NCBI GenBank assembly: GCA_020636315.1
Contig: JACJYA010000008.1
Location: forward strand, 303,432-367,431
Direction of reading: 5' to 3'
Source: Lewinellaceae bacterium
GTDB taxonomy: Bacteria > Bacteroidota > Bacteroidia > Chitinophagales > Saprospiraceae
Length of the DNA: 64,000 bases
Under the pieces are notes generated by a model, which ran no database searches, had not been told where the DNA came from, and was given only the letters and a program-made list of their open reading frames with translations. This document shows positions 18,634 to 27,490 of the stretch, piece after piece. Positions within the stretch are counted from its first letter, which is position 1. Each line of letters starts with the position of its first letter. The position numbers were made by a program, and so were the translations under genes.

Positions 18634-18903
18634 TGTTCAGTATCACTTTCCGATTGTAAGATGTTCACGCCGGGGGGATACCCCTACGGTTTTGAAAAAA
18701 AAATTTGCCCTTTTTCAGGATCGGATCCCGGCCCGGGGCTAAAGATAAATACTTTGTAAATTAACTCCCGGGACTCCAGGATAAGACTTTACAAGTTTTC
18801 AGGGAGGCGCGCCTGCCGGGAAACTTGTCCATTCATTCCCTGGCCCCCGCAAAACAATGGGCCCACAATTCAGGTTGAATTTACTCAGGCAAACCGCAAA
18901 ATC

Positions 18904-19602
18904 ATGAATGCCATCATCACCGGAGCGACTAAAGGGATCGGATACGCCATCGCCCAGGCCTTTGCCGCCGGCGGTTTCAACCTTGCCATTACGGCCCGTT
19001 CGGAGGAGGGCCTCCGCTCCATGCGGCGAAGTTTCGGGCGGTACTTTCCCGAGTCGGAAGTCCTGGCCGTTCCCGCCAACCTCGGGCGAAAAGAAGAAGC
19101 TAAAGCGTTCGCCCGGGAAGTGTCGGGCCATTTTCCCGCCATCGACGTCCTGGTTAACAACGCCGGGCTGTTTCTTCCGGACGATATTACCCAGGAAGAA
19201 GACTATGTACTGGAACAAATGATGGCCGTGAACCTTTACGGCCCCTATTACCTCACCAAAGCCTTACTGCCGGACATGAAAAAGCGCCGCCAGGGCCATA
19301 TCTTCAACATTTGCTCGACGGCCAGCCTGGCGGCTCAGCCCGATAAAGGCTCCTACGGGATCACTAAATTTGCCCTGCTGGGCTTTACCAAAGCGCTGCG
19401 AATGGAACTCCGGGATCATGGCATCCGGGTGACTGCCGTACTGCCCGGTTCCACCTGGTCGGCCTCCTGGGAGGGCACCGGCGTAGAAGAAGAAGAACTG
19501 ATGCGGCCGGAAGACGTAGCACTCGCCGTGTGGAACGCCTGGTCAATGAGCCCCAATACAGTGGTGGAGGAGATACTGATGCGGCCTCTGGGGGAGGTTT
19601 AG
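18904..19602 (+). CDS. short-chain dehydrogenase/reductase
   Basis: A 232-residue NAD(P)-dependent oxidoreductase of the classical SDR type. The cofactor motif TGATKGIG is at residues 7-14, NNAG near residue 83, and the catalytic Ser (CSTAS) and YGITK lie near residue 148. The fold is otherwise complete, ending with a short C-terminus. It is 69 bp upstream of a second SDR in the same direction, so they may be cotranscribed, but they are not close paralogs. Substrate unknown. Confidence 0.9.
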   Translation: MNAIITGATKGIGYAIAQAFAAGGFNLAITARSEEGLRSMRRSFGRYFPESEVLAVPANLGRKEEAKAFAREVSGHFPAIDVLVNNAGLFLPDDITQEEDYVLEQMMAVNLYGPYYLTKALLPDMKKRRQGHIFNICSTASLAAQPDKGSYGITKFALLGFTKALRMELRDHGIRVTAVLPGSTWSASWEGTGVEEEELMRPEDVALAVWNAWSMSPNTVVEEILMRPLGEV

Positions 19603-19671
19603 GGGCTTGATGGGGTCTCCTGGGTTTAGAAGTTTAGAATTTTATGTGAGCAAATAAAAACGAGAACACTC

Positions 19672-20361
19672 ATGAAGAATATCATCATAACCGGCGCCAG
19701 CCGGGGGATAGGTTTCGATACCGCTGTAATACTGGCGCGCCAGGGCCACCGGGTACTTGCGCTGTCCAGGAATGAGGAGGGCCTGCGGGCCCTGAAAAAG
19801 GAAGCCGGTGAACAGCTCGATTTTATGGCCTTCGACTTGCTGAAACCCGATGCGGGAGCGTTGCTCGAAAAGGTGAGGCCGATGGAACAGGTAGATGTCC
19901 TGATCAACAATGCCGGATATTTGCTGAAAAAGCCGTTTGAGGAGATCACCAATACCGACTGGAGCCGCGCCTTCGGGGTAAACTTCTTCGGGCCGGCACA
20001 CCTGATGCAGATCCTCCGCCCCTTTCTGGAAAAGAGTGGAGAGGCGCACATCCTCAATATTGGAAGTATGGGAGGTTACCAGGGAAGCGCCAAGTTTCCC
20101 GGGCTGTCGGGTTACAGTGCCAGTAAGGCGGCCATCTCCAATCTTACCGAATGCCTCGCCGAAGAATGGAAGGAGAAAAAGGTGGCCTGCAACTGCCTTT
20201 GCCTGGGCGCCGTACAAACGGAAATGCTCGCTGAGGCCTTCCCCGGGCTCCAGGCGCCGGTCAGCAGTGAAAAAATGGGAGAATTCCTCGCTTACTTTGC
20301 TACCAGCGGGCACCGTTTCTTCAACGGGAAAGTACTGCCGGTGTCCGTTTCAACACCATAA
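19672..20361 (+). CDS. short-chain dehydrogenase/reductase
   Basis: A 229-residue SDR. The cofactor loop TGASRGIG is near residue 7, INNAGYLL near residue 80, the catalytic Ser lies in NIGSMGGYQG, and YSASK is near residue 143. ITGASRGIGFDTAVILARQG at the start and CNCLCLGAVQTEML near the end place it in the 3-oxoacyl-ACP reductase-like group, though it is too generic for a pathway call. It follows another SDR on the same strand. A promoter-like box for the next gene lies 72 bp downstream. Confidence 0.9.
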   Translation: MKNIIITGASRGIGFDTAVILARQGHRVLALSRNEEGLRALKKEAGEQLDFMAFDLLKPDAGALLEKVRPMEQVDVLINNAGYLLKKPFEEITNTDWSRAFGVNFFGPAHLMQILRPFLEKSGEAHILNIGSMGGYQGSAKFPGLSGYSASKAAISNLTECLAEEWKEKKVACNCLCLGAVQTEMLAEAFPGLQAPVSSEKMGEFLAYFATSGHRFFNGKVLPVSVSTP

Positions 20362-20432
20362 TTAAAAGGCATATCAAAATTCCGGGCAAAATGTCTCCGC
20401 GGCGATAACTCCTTTTATCCGACGAGTTGTTT

Positions 20433-20440
20433 TAACTTTG
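20433..20440 (+). promoter_or_regulatory. Bacteroidota -7 box (TAnnTTTG)
   Basis: TAACTTTG matches the Bacteroidota -7 consensus exactly and lies 21 bp before the ATG at 20462. No clear -33 TTG is seen at the normal spacing, so it is only a candidate. Confidence 0.4.
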
Positions 20441-20461
20441 CAGCCCAGAAAAGAATTTTAT

Positions 20462-21145
20462 ATGCCTAATGCAGAAAAAGGCTTCATGCCCTATAAAGGA
20501 GTGAGGTTCTCCAAAGCAGAGATGTTGCAACGCAGCCGGGAGTTCTGCCAGTTTATGAACAAGCGCCGGACGGTACGCGACTTTTCAGATAAGCCGGTGC
20601 CCCTGGAAGTGGTTGAAAACATCATCATGACGGCCTCTTCGGCTCCCTCCGGAGCCAATAAGCAACCGTGGTCCTTTTGTGTCGTCTGCGACCCGGAGCT
20701 CAAACGCCAGATACGTGAAGCCGCCGAAAAAGAGGAATACCTGAACTATCACGGGCGCATGTCGGAGGAATGGCTGGCTGACCTGGCCCCTCTGGGCACC
20801 GACTGGCAAAAACCTTTCCTGGAAAAGGCGCCCTACCTCATCATCGTTTTCAAAAAAGCCTATGGCCTGGAAAACGGTGAAAAAAAGAAAAATTACTACG
20901 TCAACGAATCGGTAGGACTGGCGGCCGGCCTCCTGCTGGCCGCCATTCATAACGCCGGCCTGGCTTCCCTGACCCATACTCCCAGCCCGATGAATTTTCT
21001 CCAGGAGATCCTGGAGCGCCCCGAAAATGAACGCCCTTTCCTGTTGATACCGGTTGGCTATCCCGCTGAGGAAGCACAGGTGCCGGACATTAACCGAAAG
21101 GGGCTGAAGGATGTTATGGTTCTATATGAAGGAATGAAGGAATGA
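20462..21145 (+). CDS. nitroreductase-fold flavoprotein, iodotyrosine deiodinase-like
   Basis: A 227-residue FMN enzyme. The start is ATG 20462; an upstream TTG at 20438 overlaps the promoter box. The FMN-binding segment is RRTVRDFSDKPVP near residue 35 and SSAPSGANKQPWSF near residue 59. Three residues that grip the amino-acid end of iodotyrosine in characterised deiodinases appear to be kept: Glu92 and Tyr96 (EYLNYHGRM) and Lys117 (GTDWQKPFL). That points to reductive dehalogenation of halotyrosines rather than generic nitroreduction. A deiodinase has been characterised from Haliscomenobacter hydrossis, in the same family of bacteria. The physiological substrate in bacteria is still open. 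Confidence 0.82.
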   Translation: MPNAEKGFMPYKGVRFSKAEMLQRSREFCQFMNKRRTVRDFSDKPVPLEVVENIIMTASSAPSGANKQPWSFCVVCDPELKRQIREAAEKEEYLNYHGRMSEEWLADLAPLGTDWQKPFLEKAPYLIIVFKKAYGLENGEKKKNYYVNESVGLAAGLLLAAIHNAGLASLTHTPSPMNFLQEILERPENERPFLLIPVGYPAEEAQVPDINRKGLKDVMVLYEGMKE

Positions 21146-21194
21146 TTATACCATTCCCCTTCATTTCATCATTCCTTAAAACAAGCATGAGAAA

Positions 21195-21926
21195 ATGTGC
21201 ACAGTAACCTATTTGCCTCTGGAAGGCGCCAACTACCTACTGACCTCCAACCGCGATGAAGCTCCGGCGCGTTCCCCTCAGAACATCACCCGGCAGCGCA
21301 TCGCCGGCCAGGAACTGGCCTTTCCCCGCGACGAAGCAGCGGGAGGGACGTGGATCGCCATTTCCAATTCCAACCGCCTGGCCTGTATCCTCAACGGCGC
21401 TTTCGAGAAGCACGAACGCCGGCCGCCTTACCGGCGAAGCCGCGGGCTGATGGCTCTGGACTTTTTCGAACATCCTTCGGTGGAAAACTTCCTGGAAAAC
21501 TATATTTTCGAAGGCATGGAACCCTTTACCATGATCATTCTGGAACATGGAAAACTGTTGGAATTCAGGTGGGATGAAGAACAACAGCACCGGAAATGGC
21601 TGGACTCCCGCAAACCTTATATCTGGTCTTCTTCTCCTCTCTATCCGCCCGAAGTGCGCAACAAACGGGAACACTGGTTCGCCGATTGGCTGCAGGAAAG
21701 ACAGCACTTCCTCCGGAAGGACATCCTCGACTTTCACTTTAACGCCGGTGAAGGCGACCCCTGGAACGATGTAGTAATGAACCGGGGTGATGTCGTGCGG
21801 ACCGTAAGCGTTACCAGCATCGTAAAAGAGAGCGGCATTATAGACATGGAGTATTACGACCTGCTCAATGAGCAGATGAAACATGAAAAAATCAACCTTA
21901 GAGGTGAAGTGGTGGGATCGCGTTAA
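21195..21926 (+). CDS. NRDE-family protein (TANGO2-like)
   Basis: A 243-residue protein starting MCTVTYLPLEG, with the Cys2 typical of this family, and LLTSNRDEAPAR giving the name motif (N-R-D-E) near residue 18. GGTWIAISNSNRLACILNG follows, also typical. These proteins adopt an Ntn-hydrolase-like fold; eukaryotic TANGO2 is linked to haem and lipid handling, but the bacterial role is not established. Its 3' end overlaps the next gene by 44 bp, suggesting translational coupling. Confidence 0.88.
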   Translation: MCTVTYLPLEGANYLLTSNRDEAPARSPQNITRQRIAGQELAFPRDEAAGGTWIAISNSNRLACILNGAFEKHERRPPYRRSRGLMALDFFEHPSVENFLENYIFEGMEPFTMIILEHGKLLEFRWDEEQQHRKWLDSRKPYIWSSSPLYPPEVRNKREHWFADWLQERQHFLRKDILDFHFNAGEGDPWNDVVMNRGDVVRTVSVTSIVKESGIIDMEYYDLLNEQMKHEKINLRGEVVGSR

Positions 21927-22974
21927 AAAAAGCCCTTTCTTCATTAAGCTTACCAACTGGGAGTACTGGCCCTCCAAAGCCTTCTATTATCCGGTTATTC
22001 CCCAGATTCTCTGGCTGATGCTGCGCGCCCGCCATTTATGCTTCTTTACCGCCGCCAACCCGGGCATCTATACTGGTGGCCTCGGCCTGGAATCCAAATA
22101 CGACACCATCCTGAAAACGCCGGAACGGTACCGCCCCCGGGCGATGCTCTTCCGCGCCGGAGAACCCCTGGAGAACTTGCCGGGCCGGTTGCAGTCGGCC
22201 GGGCTGGAGTTCCCTCTGGTCGCCAAACCGGACCTGGGTTTCAGAGGGCTGCTGGTGCGAAAAATAGAAAACGAACAGGAACTCGGCCGCTATCTGCAAC
22301 GCTATCCTTTTGATTTCATTCTCCAGGAATACATTGGACTGCCGCAGGAGGTTGGAGTCCTGTACTACCGAATACCGGGCCGGGAGCAGGGAACGGTAAC
22401 GTCCATTACGGCCAAGGAATTCCTCCACGTCATTGGCGACGGGCGTTCCACGGTGGAAGAACTCATCCGGGAAAAGCCCCGTGCATTGCTGCAATTGGGC
22501 CGTTTGCAGGCTTCCGGCCCGGGCTTGCTGGCACAGGTGCCTGCTCCGGGGCAGCGGATAAACCTGGGGATCGTCGGCAATCATGCTAAAGGCACCCGCT
22601 TCATCAACAGCAACCACCTGGCCAATGAAGCCGTCTGCCGCAACTTCGACCGCATCAGCAAAGAGATCGATGGATTTTACTACGGCCGTTTCGATATCAA
22701 ATGCGAAAGCCTGGAAGCACTTACTTCCGGCGAAGGCATGAAGATCATCGAGATCAACGGCGCCTGTTCGGAGCCTACCCACATCTACGACCCCGAACGG
22801 GGAACCTACTGGAGCGCCCTGCGCGACATCGCCCGCCACTGGCGCATCATCGGCCGGATCGCACGGGCCAACCACCGGCGGGGCGTGCCTTACTTATCTC
22901 ATAGAATCATGGCAAGAGAATTTCTCCACCTCTTTGCCTACCAGCGCAAAGTAAGGAAGCTGGGAGGGAGTTAG
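21883..22974 (+). CDS. ATP-grasp ligase, D-Ala-D-Ala-ligase-like
   Basis: A 363-residue predicted ATP-dependent carboxylate-amine ligase. The ATP-grasp region is seen in FPLVAKPDLGFRGLLVRKI near residue 105 (phosphate/lysine strand), FILQEYIG, then GRFDIKCE and KIIEINGACSEP (Mg-binding Asp/Glu/Asn). An N-terminal helical stretch (NWEYWPSKAFYYPVIPQIL) is characteristic of a Bacteroidota subgroup with no assigned product. It overlaps the NRDE gene by 44 bp; a GTG at 21904 would shorten the overlap. The two genes are probably one operon, but the overlap says nothing about the substrate. Confidence 0.82.
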   Translation: MKKSTLEVKWWDRVKKSPFFIKLTNWEYWPSKAFYYPVIPQILWLMLRARHLCFFTAANPGIYTGGLGLESKYDTILKTPERYRPRAMLFRAGEPLENLPGRLQSAGLEFPLVAKPDLGFRGLLVRKIENEQELGRYLQRYPFDFILQEYIGLPQEVGVLYYRIPGREQGTVTSITAKEFLHVIGDGRSTVEELIREKPRALLQLGRLQASGPGLLAQVPAPGQRINLGIVGNHAKGTRFINSNHLANEAVCRNFDRISKEIDGFYYGRFDIKCESLEALTSGEGMKIIEINGACSEPTHIYDPERGTYWSALRDIARHWRIIGRIARANHRRGVPYLSHRIMAREFLHLFAYQRKVRKLGGS

Positions 22975-23013
22975 GGGTTTTTGTCCGTCTTTTGGGATTG
23001 TTGATTGTTGTAC

Positions 23014-24663
23014 TCAGAAGCTACTCTCCCCTTCCTTTACCGCCTCCCCGGGAATGGCCTCCCACTCGCCGTCGGTTTGATAAAGGAACACGGCTCCGTC
23101 CGGAATGCTGTCGAGCACCAGGCGGTAATCCTGGCCGTGGTTGATCACCTGGTACTGCTCCGTTTTGTACCCTCCGCCCATGCCCAGGCCTTTGTGCCAC
23201 CACCAGTTGCCCCACTGGTTGAAAGTGACTGTGAGCTCATTGGTGGAGTCGATGCGTACGCTGACGTCATCCTTCGGAGTGGCCAGGTTGTACTGAGCGA
23301 TTTCGTATATGTCCCCTTCATACGGTTTTCGCCTGATGTACTTAAGGGCATCCCGGAAAGCAACGCCCTCCCCGGAAAAATCGTGAAACATCAGAACGCC
23401 CTGATAATTGGCAGGCAGGTTGAGCAGGTAAACGGCCGGAGCCTCGTACCACCGGAAACCGTCAAGAAGCCGGTAATAGATCGCGGTGGATTGTTGCCAC
23501 CATTGGTTGGTGCGCCGGAGGAAAAAGCCCGAGAGGCCAAGGTAACCAATGGCCAGCAGCAGGTAAAACCTCCGGGGCAGAAAAGAAAGCACAGTGGAAA
23601 AACCCAGAAATAAAAATGCAGAGGCCAGATAGCCGTAGCGGTCATTTTCAACGTGCAACAGATAGTGAAAATACAGGTTAGCCACCGGAGCCAGGGCCAG
23701 AATGAAGAGCAACAGAAAAAGCAGGCTGGCCTTGCCTTCACCTCTCCAGCGGTAAAACCGCAGTAACAGGAAGGCAAGGCAAAGGCCAAAACCGATGGCA
23801 AGGGGATAGAGAAGGGCAGGTTGTTGCAACCAGTTTACCAGCCCCTCCTTCCAGGGGTGCGGCCAGTACCGGCTGAAGGCCAGATGCTTGATCCCGTAAA
23901 GGAAATAGTGAGACAGGACCTCCCGCAACTGGAATTTCAGGTGGACGGCCGCCCCGTAATGCCCGACCCAGGAGCCCAGGATCAGCCGGTTGAGCAGAAA
24001 GTAAACCAGGATCATACCGAACTGAGGGATGGCCAGCCACCCCAACTGCCGGGAGAGCTTACCACCGGCCCGCTGCTCTTTTGGGAACGACACCAGCAAC
24101 AACAAGCAGGCCAAAGGCGCCATCAATGCGAGTTCAAAGGTAAACAGGGCCAGCACGAAAAGCAGGTGGACAGCCCACAATTGCTGAGCACGCCCCTCTT
24201 TTATCCACGCCTGCACCAGCCAGAGCACACTCAGTATCAGAAAGGAGCTGAAAAGAAAGTTGAAGCAAACCCGCCAGGTTACCGCTTCTGATTGGTACGG
24301 CGAAAGCAGGAAGAAAGCTGCCGCCAAAAGCGCGGCCAACTGCGGCGCACGGGCGCCGTAGGCCTGCAACATAACATTTCCAAATCGATAAACCAGCAAA
24401 CCATTCAAAGCGTGAAGCCCGGTAAACACCAGATACCAGGGCAACGGATTCAACCCAAAAGCATGGTAAAACAGGTAAAGAAAGGCATTGAGCACCGGCT
24501 GAAGGGAAGGGAACCCAAAACTGTTGAGTATGCCGGCGGCGCCACTCCCTTCCAGCCGCCACTGCAGCCCGGTAAAGTCAGTAACGAAACCGGCATCCCA
24601 GGTGGGAAAGTAGAAAAGCTGCACCAGAGTGAAGGCGAGAAGGTAGTGGTAGAGGTGCTTCAT
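23014..24663 (-). CDS. polytopic membrane protein, GT-C glycosyltransferase-like
   Basis: A 549-residue protein with about ten hydrophobic segments through residue 400 and a soluble C-terminal 150 residues. An acidic pair early in the first loop (FPTWDAGFVTDFTGLQW, near residue 22) and the alternation of long helices and loops resemble GT-C glycosyltransferases that use lipid-linked sugars. I see no diagnostic family signature. The C-terminus (EIAQYNLATPKDDVSVRIDS and following) looks like a beta-domain. Convergent with the ATP-grasp gene, and downstream of a metalloprotease gene on the same strand. An O-antigen or teichoic-like transfer role is conceivable but unproven. Confidence 0.55.
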   Translation of the reverse strand: MKHLYHYLLAFTLVQLFYFPTWDAGFVTDFTGLQWRLEGSGAAGILNSFGFPSLQPVLNAFLYLFYHAFGLNPLPWYLVFTGLHALNGLLVYRFGNVMLQAYGARAPQLAALLAAAFFLLSPYQSEAVTWRVCFNFLFSSFLILSVLWLVQAWIKEGRAQQLWAVHLLFVLALFTFELALMAPLACLLLLVSFPKEQRAGGKLSRQLGWLAIPQFGMILVYFLLNRLILGSWVGHYGAAVHLKFQLREVLSHYFLYGIKHLAFSRYWPHPWKEGLVNWLQQPALLYPLAIGFGLCLAFLLLRFYRWRGEGKASLLFLLLFILALAPVANLYFHYLLHVENDRYGYLASAFLFLGFSTVLSFLPRRFYLLLAIGYLGLSGFFLRRTNQWWQQSTAIYYRLLDGFRWYEAPAVYLLNLPANYQGVLMFHDFSGEGVAFRDALKYIRRKPYEGDIYEIAQYNLATPKDDVSVRIDSTNELTVTFNQWGNWWWHKGLGMGGGYKTEQYQVINHGQDYRLVLDSIPDGAVFLYQTDGEWEAIPGEAVKEGESSF

Positions 24664-24669
24664 GAAGTT

Positions 24670-24758
24670 TGGGTTGGGTGGATTGCTGGGGTTTTGGGGG
24701 TTTCTGGGTTTCTGGGGTTGCTGGTTTATGGGGTTTCTGGTTTATGGGGTTTCTGGTT
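24670..24758. repeat. imperfect tandem repeat, GGTTTATGGGGTTTCT type
   Basis: The minus-strand unit is about 16 bp, ACCAGAAACCCCATAA, in two exact copies plus several decayed ones. It supplies the last codons (ETP) and the TAA stop of the metalloprotease gene and fills the gap to the next gene. Confidence 0.75.
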
Positions 24759-26043
24759 GGGCCCCAAGGGGAGGCAGTGGATTCCTGGCGTTTTCGACAA
24801 CCGGGTTGTCTGTATAGAACACCTTTCCAACTTCATCGCCGAATTTTTGCACAACGATGCCTTCCCACTCCTTTCCGCAGGCGTTGTGCAGGCGGGCGCC
24901 GTCCAGGACAAGGGTGCCGCCTGGTTCTACCGTAATGACTCCTCCCGGCGGGATGGACACCCGGCAGCGGATGATGAGCCGGCCGCCGGAAGCGATGGTC
25001 AGGCGCCCCTCAAGGTCGTGAGCGCCGTTCCACTCCACACTGTCTCTGATGACGACCTCCAAACTGTCTTTCAGTTCGCACCAGGTGGGAAGGAGAAAAT
25101 TGCGGCCCCGACTGTTTTCCTGGGCCAGGCGCTGCTGTATTTTACCGACCTGGCAGGGCGACCAGGAGTTCTGTTCCGCAGCATAGTCCATGACGTTGTT
25201 CGACGTCATCGTATCACATTTTGCGCCCTGTCCTTTGGAAAAGCACTCCTGGCTGTGCACGGGTGTATCATCACATCCATCGGTGACCCAGGAGTGGCCC
25301 AGGCCCAGTATGTGGCCGGTTTCGTGGTTGACCCCGCCGCGAAAATTCCAGTAATCGTCCCGGTCTTTTGCGTTGTGATAAATGCCGGCCAGCTTGATGG
25401 CGTTGCCCAGAGCCACCCCGACGCCGAAGGCTCCATAGGTTGGAGAGGCAACACTGTCCGGGTGATGGGGCATAATGAAAATGTTCAGCACGGAATCCAG
25501 CTGAACGCCATATTTTTCAAAAACCTCCCGCCGGTAGAGGTTCCGGTTTTTTCCCTTGTGGATATAATAGGTAAGCTCCGGGTCGAAATGGAAATAGATG
25601 CCTTCGTCTCCGGGAATATCGGGGTCCGGGGTAAGCACATACCGGTAATTGGTGGGAACCACCGGCGTACTGTTGCCGTTGGGCAGCCACATCTGCCGGT
25701 TCTTGGCCAGGTCGTAATTGGCGGCGCGAATGAGGCCCTTGGCAAAATCAACGGCGCGCTGCCCGGTAAGGTCGTAGGCCGTATCCGGAGTGTTCATCCA
25801 ATGGACATTCACCCGGAGGTACCGCATGGGAGTATGGCTCATGTGGCTGGTATCCGGCACATAAGATTCCCACTGCAGACAGGGGTCAATGCGGCCTCGG
25901 CGAACTTTCCGCAGGTTATCCTCCCTGGGCAGGACGACGATGTCTTCCGAGGTCAGGTACCGGCTTTGCAGAATGGGAATACAAGCGCTGGCGGACAGAA
26001 CTGTTATAAGAAAAGTGAGGGTCCTTATCATAGGGGTTTTCAT
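24742..26043 (-). CDS. M43-type (pappalysin-like) zinc metalloprotease lipoprotein
   Basis: A 433-residue lipoprotein (leader ending SASAC, Cys21). The extended zinc motif HETGHILGLGH starts at about residue 240, giving three zinc His and the catalytic Glu, and is followed by CDDTPVHS and a met-turn-like NNVMDYAAEQNSWSPCQVGKIQ. This matches metzincins of the M43/cytophagalysin group. The C-terminal 90 residues (GRLTIASGGRLIIRCRVSIP, TVEPGGTLVLDGARL) resemble a right-handed beta-helix domain often seen on such secreted proteins. No T9SS tail is present. The stop codon lies inside a tandem repeat, so the last few residues may not be ancestral. Confidence 0.85.
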   Translation of the reverse strand: MKTPMIRTLTFLITVLSASACIPILQSRYLTSEDIVVLPREDNLRKVRRGRIDPCLQWESYVPDTSHMSHTPMRYLRVNVHWMNTPDTAYDLTGQRAVDFAKGLIRAANYDLAKNRQMWLPNGNSTPVVPTNYRYVLTPDPDIPGDEGIYFHFDPELTYYIHKGKNRNLYRREVFEKYGVQLDSVLNIFIMPHHPDSVASPTYGAFGVGVALGNAIKLAGIYHNAKDRDDYWNFRGGVNHETGHILGLGHSWVTDGCDDTPVHSQECFSKGQGAKCDTMTSNNVMDYAAEQNSWSPCQVGKIQQRLAQENSRGRNFLLPTWCELKDSLEVVIRDSVEWNGAHDLEGRLTIASGGRLIIRCRVSIPPGGVITVEPGGTLVLDGARLHNACGKEWEGIVVQKFGDEVGKVFYTDNPVVENARNPLPPLGAQPETP

Positions 26044-26157
26044 AGGCCAAGGATGAGTGCTTGTGAAGCTGTTTGAATTGGGCCCGCTTCAAAAGCCAAA
26101 TTCAAACAACTTCTGAGTAAAATTAAGGATTTAAAGGGAAATTCCTAACCACTCTTC

Positions 26158-26973
26158 CTACCAGCTCCCTCCTGCGCCGCCGCCGCCAAAGTCTCCGCCA
26201 CCAAAACCACCGAAGCCGCCAAGGCCACCGAAGCCGCCGCCGCCACCGCCGGAACCACCGCCGCCGCCGATCCAGGGGCCGGGCAGGAATATCCAACCAC
26301 CACTCCGCCGCCGCCGCCGCGGATAGCGGTCGTATCGGCCGCCGCGGTAATAGCCGCCGTCGTCATCGTCGTCGTCGTCCTGTCCCCGGTTGGACAGGAT
26401 GGCGATCAGCAGGATGAGCACGACGATGACCAGGACGGCAGGTACGCCGCCTTTGGCGTCCCGGGGTTCTTGCTGCTGGTTGCCGTCCCCGGAGTATTCC
26501 CCCTGCCCAAACTCCATAATGGCGCTGGTGGCCTGGTCGAGGCCCCGATAATAGTTGCCCTGCCGGAAAGCCGGTGTGAGGATGTTGTCGATGATGCGCT
26601 TGGCCATGGCGTCTGGCAGGAAGCCCTCCGTACCGAAACCGGTTTGTATGCGGATCTGCCGTTCTGCCTCGGCAATGTAGATCAGGATTCCGTTGTCGTA
26701 TTCGCCGCCGCCGATGCCCCACTCCCGGGCGAGCCGGTAAGAGTAGTCGAAAGGGTCTTCCCCTTCCAGGGAAGGGTCAATAACGATGGCGATCTGGGTA
26801 GAGGTTTCCCGGGCATAGCTCCGCAGTTTGCGCTCCAGTTGATCAGACTCCTGTCGGCTCAAAAGGCCGGCGAAGTCATTGACCAGCCTGTCGGTAGGCG
26901 GCGGGATATCTTTCTGAGCGATGGCCAGCAGAGTGCAAAAGAGGAAAAAAGTCGTTAAAACGGATCTGAACAT
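26158..26973 (-). CDS. TPM-domain protein, YgcG type with glycine-rich tail
   Basis: A 271-residue envelope protein. Start ATG 26973 begins a signal peptide (MFRSVLTTFFLFCTLLAIAQ); the long upstream frame extension lies inside the next gene. The TPM domain spans about residues 30-160 (VNDFAGLLSRQESDQLERKL, QIAIVIDPSLEG, NGILIYIAEAERQIRIQTGF). A single membrane helix (VPAVLVIVVLILLIAIL) follows, then an acidic DDDDDD patch and a long Gly-rich C-terminus. It is the last gene of the LemA-TPM-TPM group (4 bp after the other TPM gene). TPM proteins have been linked to photosystem repair or acid phosphatase activity elsewhere, but the bacterial role with LemA is unknown. Confidence 0.88.
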   Translation of the reverse strand: MFRSVLTTFFLFCTLLAIAQKDIPPPTDRLVNDFAGLLSRQESDQLERKLRSYARETSTQIAIVIDPSLEGEDPFDYSYRLAREWGIGGGEYDNGILIYIAEAERQIRIQTGFGTEGFLPDAMAKRIIDNILTPAFRQGNYYRGLDQATSAIMEFGQGEYSGDGNQQQEPRDAKGGVPAVLVIVVLILLIAILSNRGQDDDDDDDGGYYRGGRYDRYPRRRRRSGGWIFLPGPWIGGGGGSGGGGGGFGGLGGFGGFGGGDFGGGGAGGSW

Positions 26974-26977
26974 AATA

Positions 26978-27406
26978 TTAGCTGTAAGAAATGTCGTCGG
27001 GCAATTCGTTAATGTCGTCCTTCTGGTAAGGGAAATAGGCTTTAAGCTTTTCACCAACCTGTTCGATAGCCCTGCAGATGCCATCGGTGAAAGCGCCTCG
27101 CCGGAAGTGCTCCTGCATGATGTTTCGTTCCTCCCGCCAGAAGTTTTCAGGAACAACCTTATCGATGCCTTCATCGCCGAGGATGGCAAATTCCTTGCGT
27201 TCCGGCGCCAGCATGATCAGCACGCCGTTCCGGGCTTCGGTCCGGTTCATTTTCAGGCGCCGGAATACTTTTTGGGCCTCCTCCATGATTTCCCCTTTAC
27301 AGTTAGCCTCCAGGTGCACCCGGATCTCTCCCGAGGTGTTGAGCTCGGCGGCCCGGATGGCCCGGATGATCTGTTCTTCCTCCTCCGGCTTGAAAAATTT
27401 GAGCAT
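26978..27406 (-). CDS. soluble TPM-domain protein
   Basis: A 142-residue protein without a signal peptide. Its TPM domain (EEEEQIIRAIRAAELNTSGE near residue 8, NGVLIMLAPERKEFAILGDE near residue 60, HFRRGAFTDGICRAIEQVG) is complete. It sits between lemA and the larger TPM protein, with a 4 bp gap to the latter and an 84 bp gap containing a hairpin to the former. This gene order (lemA, TPM, TPM) is common across Bacteroidota. Confidence 0.88.
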   Translation of the reverse strand: MLKFFKPEEEEQIIRAIRAAELNTSGEIRVHLEANCKGEIMEEAQKVFRRLKMNRTEARNGVLIMLAPERKEFAILGDEGIDKVVPENFWREERNIMQEHFRRGAFTDGICRAIEQVGEKLKAYFPYQKDDINELPDDISYS

Positions 27407-27445
27407 GATGGGTGGTTGTTATTGGTTGTGGTTTGTTGGGCGTTG

Positions 27446-27486
27446 GTTGCCCGTTGATGGTTAACATTAAACCGACAACGGGCAAC
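27446..27486. repeat. 11 bp perfect inverted repeat between lemA and the TPM gene
   Basis: GTTGCCCGTTG (27446-27456) and its exact complement (27476-27486) are separated by 19 bp, just after the lemA stop. It could moderate read-through between the cotranscribed genes. There is no T run, so it is not a simple terminator. Confidence 0.6.
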
Positions 27487-27490
27487 ACTC

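Noticed and set aside
24292..26076. Long plus-strand open frame over the metalloprotease and its neighbours
   Set aside because: It overlaps an intact metalloprotease with a zinc motif and signal peptide on the other strand, and its own translation has no family resemblance.
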